In this document: piece after piece, positions 59,799-64,000 of the stretch
How positions within the stretch are numbered: position 1 is the stretch's first letter
Layout of the letters: the number at the start of each line of letters is the position of its first letter
Assembly: GCA_958439195.1 (NCBI GenBank)
Contig: OY288145.1
Span: 16,568-80,567 of the forward strand
Length of the DNA: 64,000 nt
Direction: 5' to 3'
DNA from: an uncultured Paracoccaceae bacterium
GTDB taxonomy: Bacteria > Pseudomonadota > Alphaproteobacteria > Rhodobacterales > Rhodobacteraceae
The notes under the pieces: generated by a model
The model's input: the letters and a program-made list of their open reading frames with translations, nothing else
The model's database searches: none
What the model was told of the DNA's origin: nothing
Made by a program: the position numbers and the translations under genes

Positions 59799-60548
59799 TC
59801 AGGCGGCGTAGTCGTTCGCCTCGGCATCCAGAATGGCGCGCAACTCGCTTAGGTGCGCGTCGGCGAAGCCGGGATAGGCCTCCCATTCCTGTGCGGTCTT
59901 TTCGGCGATGGCGTCGGGCAGGATGCGTAGCGGGCGGCCGGTTTGCAGGGCGCGGATGTAGGTTTCGGCCGCGCGTTCAAAGTAGTAGAGGCGATTGAAT
60001 GCCTCGGCCACCGTCTGCCCGATGACCAGCACGCCGTGATTGCCCATCACCATGACGATGGTTTTCGGATCGGCCAGCAGTGTGGCGCAGCGGGCGCCTT
60101 CTTCCTCAAACGCCATGCCGCCGTAGTGATCATCGACCACCAGGCGGTTGTGGAACATGGCGCTGGTCTGGTCGATGGCGGGAAGGCGCGAGTCGGCGAG
60201 GCTGGCCAGCACGGTGGCATGGATGGAATGGACATGCATCACGCAGCGCGCATGGGGCAGGGCGCGGTGGATGGAGCCGTGCAACCCCCAGGCGGTGGGA
60301 TCGGGCGCATCAGGGCGGGACATGGTGGCCGGATCGTTCGCATCGATTTCCACGAGGTTTGACGCTGTGATCCGGCTGAAATGGCGGCCGTTCGGGTTGA
60401 TGAGAAAGCGTGAGCCATCGGCGTTGACAGCAAGCGAGAAGTGGTTTGCCACCGCCTCATGCATGTTCAGACGGGCAGTCCAGCGAAAGGCGGCGGCCAT
60501 GTCGCAGCGTTCCTGCCAATGGGTCAGGTTGGGGATCGGGGCGTTCAT
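59799..60548 (-). CDS. Class II aldolase/adducin family protein
   Basis: 249-residue zinc-dependent aldolase/epimerase-like protein. Motifs: NHFSLAVNADGSRFLINPNGRHF, ARCVMHVHSIHATVLASL (metal HxH near residues 108-110), GNHGVLVIGQTVAEAFNRLYYFERAAETY near 178-206. Such proteins act as fuculose/rhamnulose-phosphate aldolases or decarboxylases; adducin-like versions of unknown substrate are frequent in catabolic clusters. ATG 60548 overlaps the stop of the upstream alpha/beta hydrolase (60545). Its stop lies two bases from the convergent phosphodiesterase stop. Confidence 0.9.
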   Translation of the reverse strand: MNAPIPNLTHWQERCDMAAAFRWTARLNMHEAVANHFSLAVNADGSRFLINPNGRHFSRITASNLVEIDANDPATMSRPDAPDPTAWGLHGSIHRALPHARCVMHVHSIHATVLASLADSRLPAIDQTSAMFHNRLVVDDHYGGMAFEEEGARCATLLADPKTIVMVMGNHGVLVIGQTVAEAFNRLYYFERAAETYIRALQTGRPLRILPDAIAEKTAQEWEAYPGFADAHLSELRAILDAEANDYAA

Positions 60549-61489
60549 GTGATGTCCTCGGGTTCGGGCCATGTGCCATTGGCCATTGCGGTGAGGGTGA
60601 GGGTGATGCGGGTAAAGCTGTCGGCGGCGCGGGGCACGGTGGCGCGGGCGCGCAGGTAGCCGTGGACAAGGCCGGGTTCGGTGACGGCGCGGGCGATGCC
60701 CCCGGCGGCAGTGATGCGGGCGGCATAAGCGGCGGCATCATCGGCCAGCGGGTCGCATTCGGCGGCGATGGCGAGGGTGGGGGGCAGGTTTGTGAAATCG
60801 CTGTCGGAGAGAGGGGCGAAGCTGGGGTCCGGCGTTGGTGCGGGGGCGGTGCCGTGGCGGATGGCGCTGTAGAACAGCACGTCATCGCGGCTGAGCATCG
60901 GGGCATGGGCGTGGGTGAGGTAAGAGCCTGCATCGGTGTTCCCGCCAAGGCCGGGATAGACAAGAAGCTGCCCGACGATGCCAAGATCGCCTTTGCGGCC
61001 AATGGCTTGGGTCGTGGCGGCGGCAAGGTTGCCGCCGGCGCTATCGCCTGCAAGAACAAGGGGCGCGGGCAGTTCGGCGGCGATGGCGCGGGTGGCGGCG
61101 CAGGCATCATCAAAGGCGGCGGGGTGGGGGTGTTCCGGGCAGAGGCGGTAGTCGACGGAAACGACGTGGAGACCGGTTTGATGGCGGATCTCGGCGCAGA
61201 TGTCATCGTGGCTTTCCAGGCCGCCCACGACGAAGCCGCCGCCGTGGAAATAGATGACCGTGCCTTTGGTGCCAGGGTAATGGCGGCAGGGGACGCCGCC
61301 GAAATCGCGGTCTTTGGCCGTGATTCCAGGGGGATAGCCGCGATGGAATTGGCGGCACATGCGGTTGTAGATGCCGCGCTGGTCGGCGATCGACAGGGTG
61401 GCGGTGTCCGGGGGGTAGGCCGCTTCGGACCTGTGGATGAAGTCCCAGGTCGGCGCGTCGATGATGTGCGTGTAGTCAGGCTGTGCCAT
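60545..61489 (-). CDS. Alpha/beta hydrolase, HSL (acetyl-esterase) family
   Basis: 314-residue carboxylesterase of the hormone-sensitive-lipase family. Oxyanion motif YFHGGGFVVGG near residues 79-89, nucleophile GDSAGGNLA near 149-157, Asp in AAECDPLADD and His in LVHGYLRA near the C-terminus give a complete triad. Coupled to the class II aldolase gene by a four-base overlap. Likely cleaves a short-chain ester. Confidence 0.9.
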   Translation of the reverse strand: MAQPDYTHIIDAPTWDFIHRSEAAYPPDTATLSIADQRGIYNRMCRQFHRGYPPGITAKDRDFGGVPCRHYPGTKGTVIYFHGGGFVVGGLESHDDICAEIRHQTGLHVVSVDYRLCPEHPHPAAFDDACAATRAIAAELPAPLVLAGDSAGGNLAAATTQAIGRKGDLGIVGQLLVYPGLGGNTDAGSYLTHAHAPMLSRDDVLFYSAIRHGTAPAPTPDPSFAPLSDSDFTNLPPTLAIAAECDPLADDAAAYAARITAAGGIARAVTEPGLVHGYLRARATVPRAADSFTRITLTLTAMANGTWPEPEDIT

Positions 61490-61593
61490 GCGGCGAAGTT
61501 TGCGACAGGCGCGCGGGATTGGCTAGTTGTTTCGGCCGGTTGTCATGTCGCGGATGGATCATCGCCCAAATGGCGGGACGGCCGGAAAACCGA

Positions 61594-61622
61594 AAGGGCG
61601 CAACGGGTTAGGTTGCGCCCTT
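61594..61622 (-). terminator. Rho-independent terminator of cspA
   Basis: Minus strand: AAGGGCGCAAC / GTTGCGCCCTT, 11-bp stem with a seven-base loop followed by TCGGTTTT, 26 bases past the cspA stop. Confidence 0.85.
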
Positions 61623-61647
61623 ATGGATGATACCGATCTGCTGCGGA

Positions 61648-61854
61648 TCAGGACAGCGAAAGGTTGGTCGCCGATTCGCGGCCATCACGGCCCGCTTCAA
61701 TATCAAAGGTCACGGCCTGGCCATCCTTGAGGCCGCGCAGGCCTGCACGTTCCAGAGCGGTGATGTGAACGAACACGTCCTTCTTGCCGCCTTCGGGGGC
61801 GATGAAGCCGTAGCCTTTGGTTTCATTGAACCATTTCACGGTGCCCTTGGCCAT
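61648..61854 (-). CDS. cspA: Cold-shock protein, CspA family
   Basis: 68-residue single cold-shock domain: GTVKWFNETKGYGFIAPEGG with the RNP1 motif KGYGFI near residues 14-19, and RNP2 DVFVHI near 27-32, both complete. Binds single-stranded RNA/DNA as a chaperone. ATG 61854 follows AGGAG. The long A/T-richer leader upstream (61855-about 62000) is typical of temperature-responsive csp mRNAs, with a possible promoter TTGATT/TCATAT near 61979-62006 on the minus strand. Confidence 0.95.
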   Translation of the reverse strand: MAKGTVKWFNETKGYGFIAPEGGKKDVFVHITALERAGLRGLKDGQAVTFDIEAGRDGRESATNLSLS

Positions 61855-62068
61855 CGTGAAGTCTCCTGTCAAGTCTGCCGCCCGCACTGTGCGGCGGCCT
61901 GGCCCCGTCAGCCTGGTCGATGCTGTGGCCGGAAAATCCGAAACAGAAGTCGAGTAGAGTTAACGTCGCACCAAGGATATGAGCACACCGGCCAAATAAA
62001 TCAAGGAAATTGGGGTTAACTTTCTGGGGTCAGGTTGGAGGTTTGGGCGATGTGGGTTTGGCGAAAAC
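61855..62068 (-). other. cspA leader and promoter region
   Basis: No gene. The region is less GC-rich than its surroundings; minus strand TTGATT (about 62006-62001) and TCATAT (about 61984-61979), about 16 bases apart, resemble a sigma-70 promoter. This would give a cspA leader of more than 100 bases. Confidence 0.35.
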
Positions 62069-62088
62069 ACATTCTGGATATTGAATGT
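62069..62088. promoter_or_regulatory. Operator-like inverted repeat ACATTC-N8-GAATGT
   Basis: Six-bp perfect arms with an AT-rich spacer (TGGATATT) lie in the divergent region between cspA and the YgaP-like gene, 69 bases before the latter's ATG. No regulator is known for this pattern; candidate transcription factor site. Confidence 0.4.
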
Positions 62089-62156
62089 TTTAGCTTGATC
62101 GCTTAGATGAGGATCAGCGTGGCCCGATGGTGGGCTGGCTGATGGGAGTTGATGAC

Positions 62157-62357
62157 ATGACCCTTGACCGCGCCGTGATGGCATTCGCCGGTGTGATGGT
62201 GTTGGTGAGTGTGTTGCTGACCAGCTTTGTTTCGCCTTATTTTCTGTGGTTTACAGTGTTCATCGGGGTGAACCTGATCCAGTCGTCCTTTACCGGGTTT
62301 TGCCCGGCGGCGATGGTGATGAAGAAGCTGGGGCTGCGGCCGGGGACGGCGTTCTGA
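62157..62357 (+). CDS. YgaP-like DUF2892 inner-membrane protein
   Basis: 66 residues with two helices (VMAFAGVMVLVSVLLTSFVSPYFLWFTVFIGVNLIQSSF), the motif TGFCPAAMVMKKLGL, and a conserved Cys, matching DUF2892, the membrane part of YgaP without the rhodanese domain. ATG 62157 follows GGGAG. Often linked to sulfur or oxidative-stress genes, but none is adjacent here. Function not established. Confidence 0.85.
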   Translation: MTLDRAVMAFAGVMVLVSVLLTSFVSPYFLWFTVFIGVNLIQSSFTGFCPAAMVMKKLGLRPGTAF

Positions 62358-62416
62358 CTGGGTGAAAAACCCTGGATCGAGCGCCGGAGAAACGGGCAGT
62401 TTCGTGCAGGTTGTGC

Positions 62417-62462
62417 GTGCCGCTGCTGGTGCAGCGGGCGGTGCAGACGGGCGTATGCACGC
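62417..62462. repeat. Dispersed intergenic repeat, copy C
   Basis: Opens GTGCCGCTGCTGGTGCAG, identical to copy A over 18 bases, then GTGCAGACGGGCGTATGCAC, an imperfect palindrome (GTGCA/TGCAC and ACG/CGT arms). Copies A and B are at 25244-25293 and 39424-39472. Confidence 0.75.
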
Positions 62463-62749
62463 AGCGGGCGGTGTCCTGAGGCGATAGCAACCTGCGTTGC
62501 CGCGCCCGCCGCCGGTGTTTTCGCGCATGATCGCGGCCCGCCTGAAGGACACGGACCTTAGACCACGAGATCACCGGACCTTTGTAGGGTGCCAGGGTGG
62601 TCAAATTTTTGCCACATTCGCCCAGATGTCGGCGCAGCCGCGCGGACGAGTCGGAGAAGGCGAATGACATTGGCCAGCAGGTCGATCCCGTTGGAGCGGC
62701 AAGGGTGCCGATACCTGTGCGCTGTGTGGCCGCGGATGGGGGCGGTGGG
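62463..62749. other. Intergenic region between YgaP-like gene and orphan ORF
   Basis: Nothing convincing. The orphan ORF frame stays open back to 62597 and a minus-strand frame covers 62558-63031, but neither has a domain signature or ribosome site here. Confidence 0.35.
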
Positions 62750-63064
62750 ATGACCGGCGCGCAGATCACCTATATCGACCAGTATCGCCGGACCGAGGGA
62801 AGGGCAGAAGGCCTGGCGGACCGTGCGCGCAGGCGGCGGGCCGAGGCGCTGGAACGGCGCATGGTGTGCATCATCCAGACGACGAAGGACGATGAGGGGA
62901 TTGTGGACAATGTATTCTATGGCCCGCCCCGGTTGATCGACCTGATGGCCCGGACCGGCCCGGAGGCGCGGATCACCGGGGTTCGCATGGAGCCGCTGGG
63001 AGGGACGAAGGCGGGACCAGAGGTAGAGCAACGGAACTGCGACGCGGTGGAAACCGCGCCGTAG
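62750..63064 (+). CDS. Hypothetical protein, orphan
   Basis: 104 residues from ATG 62750 (GGTGGG immediately upstream). Arg/Glu-rich helix GRAEGLADRARRRRAEALERRM near residues 17-38, then a beta-like part MVCIIQTTKDDEGIVDNVFYGPPRLIDLM and ITGVRMEPLGG. No family recognised; third codon positions are GC-rich as in neighbours. Could be spurious. Confidence 0.4.
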   Translation: MTGAQITYIDQYRRTEGRAEGLADRARRRRAEALERRMVCIIQTTKDDEGIVDNVFYGPPRLIDLMARTGPEARITGVRMEPLGGTKAGPEVEQRNCDAVETAP

Positions 63065-63392
63065 CGGCGGGCCACAGTGATCGGCCCAACCAGACCGCAG
63101 CGCCCCGTGGGGGGGTGCCGCGGATCACCCGCGGGGGCACGAGGATGCCGGAATCCGGTTTGTGGCATGGGGGTGCTGCGCGGAGGATGGCGGTCAGTGG
63201 GCGGGGGTTGGGCCGATCCTGTGGCTTTGCCTGATCGTGTGGCATTTTCCGTAATGACAAAAGCGGCAGCGCGCTGGACGGGCCGTCGCAAAATGCGTTT
63301 ACAGAACAGGGGGGAGTTGATGTCGCAGGCCGCGCTGCTACCTGAGCGGCGGGCGGGCTTTGCCGCCTGTGAAAGCCCGAGCTTTGCCCGAT
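63065..63392. other. Intergenic region before the glycosyltransferase
   Basis: No supported gene; a Gly/Arg-rich frame at 63077-63409 lacks any domain and overlaps the next gene. A CCGCGG repeat pair near 63118-63135 could form a stem. Confidence 0.35.
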
Positions 63393-64000
63393 ATGCCGTT
63401 TTCCCCTGATCCGCCATCTGCGCCCCCATCTGCGCCCCGGTTGACCATCGCTTTTGCCGTGCCCGGTGATCTGGCCACGGTGACGGGGGGGTATTTCTAT
63501 GACCGGCGGCTGATCGAAAGCCTGCGGGCGATGGGCCATGATGTCCGGGTGGTGACTTTGTCGGATGGCTTTCCCGATCCGGGCGCGCAGGCGATGCGGG
63601 CGGCGGTGGAACAACTGGTATCCCTTTCGCCGGAATGGCCGGTGATCATTGACGGGTTGGCCTTTGGTGCCTTGCCCACGGCGGATGTGGCGCGGATTGC
63701 CGCGCCCATCGTGGCCCTTGTCCACCACCCGCTTGCGGCGGAAACCGGGTTGGACCCGGCAGAGGCTGCGCGGCTGCGCGGGCGGGAGCGGGACAATCTG
63801 CGCCTTGCGCGGCATATCCTGGTGCCAAGTCGGCATACGCGGGCGATCCTGATGGCGGAATACGGGGTGGAGGCGGGACGCATCACGGTGCTGTTGCCGG
63901 GGATAGACCGGGTATCGTCTGCGGGCGTGGAGGCTTTGGGCGTGCCGAGGACGCCGCCGCCGCTGATCCTGTCGGTCGGTATTCTGCATCCGCGCAAGGG
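63393..64000 (+). CDS. Glycosyltransferase family 4 protein (5' part)
   Basis: About 202 residues before the window ends. After a Pro/Ser-rich start, LTIAFAVPGDLATVTGGYFYDRRLIESLRAMGHDVRVVTL is a GT-B N-terminal Rossmann fold (donor/acceptor glycine loop), PVIIDGLAFGAL and IVALVHHPLAAETGL continue it, RHILVPSRHTRAILMAEYGVEAGRITVLLPGID is the linker, and LILSVGILHPRKG begins the C-terminal nucleotide-sugar domain. Transfers a sugar, probably in cell-surface polysaccharide synthesis; acceptor unknown. ATG 63393 chosen; the C-terminus lies outside the window. Confidence 0.85.
   Translation, partial: MPFSPDPPSAPPSAPRLTIAFAVPGDLATVTGGYFYDRRLIESLRAMGHDVRVVTLSDGFPDPGAQAMRAAVEQLVSLSPEWPVIIDGLAFGALPTADVARIAAPIVALVHHPLAAETGLDPAEAARLRGRERDNLRLARHILVPSRHTRAILMAEYGVEAGRITVLLPGIDRVSSAGVEALGVPRTPPPLILSVGILHPRK

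Noticed and set aside
62558..63031. 157-codon minus-strand frame opposite the orphan ORF
   Set aside because: Arg/Pro/His-rich composition typical of an antisense shadow and no ribosome site; the plus frame is slightly better supported.
63077..63409. 110-codon open frame before the glycosyltransferase
   Set aside because: Gly/Arg-rich, no domain, overlaps the start of a clear GT4 gene.

Overview
The window is GC-rich with strong G/C preference at third codon positions, and its gene set points to an alphaproteobacterium of the Rhodobacteraceae (Rhodobacter/Gemmobacter/Tabrizicola-like). Supporting evidence: the block rsfS-rlmH-gpmI-envC-ctpA-rppH, a DUF2794 protein, an IalB-family protein, glutathione-dependent formaldehyde dehydrogenase, an MbfA-type ferritin-like/VIT protein with an Irr-like box, and an alphaproteobacterial SOS box (GAAC-N7-GAAC) in front of imuB. 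I see no phage, plasmid, insertion sequence or CRISPR array. The window reads as ordinary chromosome with some accessory catabolic and regulatory islands.

Layout. 1-4197: plus-strand catabolic operon (tail of an unseen gene, CodA-like amidohydrolase, flavin reductase, hydantoin-type racemase, second amidohydrolase lacking the usual HxH). 4449-9427: MDR oxidoreductase, patatin, LysR regulator divergent from a DUF4242 protein, ChaC. 9571-13874: FNR/CRP-type box followed by an ABC exporter operon (ATPase, FtsX permease, HlyD adaptor). 14197-16591: tRNA-Pro(CGG), DMT exporter, leuB. 16815-20788: two coupled membrane LytTR regulators, a frameshifted EEP nuclease and a membrane protein. 20973-23148: leuD, leuC and a possible leader/attenuator. 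23416-30120: SOUL haem-binding protein with two tandem repeats, then rsfS, rlmH, gpmI, envC, ctpA, rppH. 30170-40601: LLM oxidoreductase, NYN-domain protein, class III ADH, I78 inhibitor, cytochrome c', imuB, peroxiredoxin, FAD reductase-rsmD-HAD trio, L,D-transpeptidase, lipoprotein. 40759-43886: frameshifted HEPN-like gene, hairpin array, tandem repeat, nitroreductase, mbfA, three operator-like palindromes, a 49-residue secreted peptide, DUF2794. 44118-49985: class 3 asparaginase, ialB, rlmN, CPA2 antiporter, YcaQ-like protein. 50053-61489: choline sulfatase, then CocE hydrolase + dipeptide-type ABC transporter + phosphodiesterase as one operon, with class II aldolase and esterase opposed. 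61648-64000: cspA, a YgaP-like membrane protein, an orphan ORF and the 5' part of a glycosyltransferase.

How genes work together. The left operon should import and hydrolyse a cyclic amide or N-heterocycle. leuB with leuCD performs leucine synthesis, although the two units are separated by about 4.4 kb. EnvC and CtpA act at the cell envelope. The right-hand operon looks like uptake plus ester and phosphodiester hydrolysis of an unknown peptide-like compound.

The most unusual signals are: (i) a HEPN-like gene with an A6 frameshift directly beside its RNGICH motif, next to four tri-loop DNA hairpins and a 3 x 25-bp repeat that copies the nitroreductase stop region; (ii) three TGAAC-N6-GTTCA palindromes before a tiny secreted peptide; (iii) a dispersed intergenic repeat in three copies; (iv) an SOS box directly before an imuB that has no imuA or dnaE2 beside it; (v) an amidohydrolase with the HxH motif replaced by acidic residues. 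All functional statements are from reading the sequence; no database search was run.
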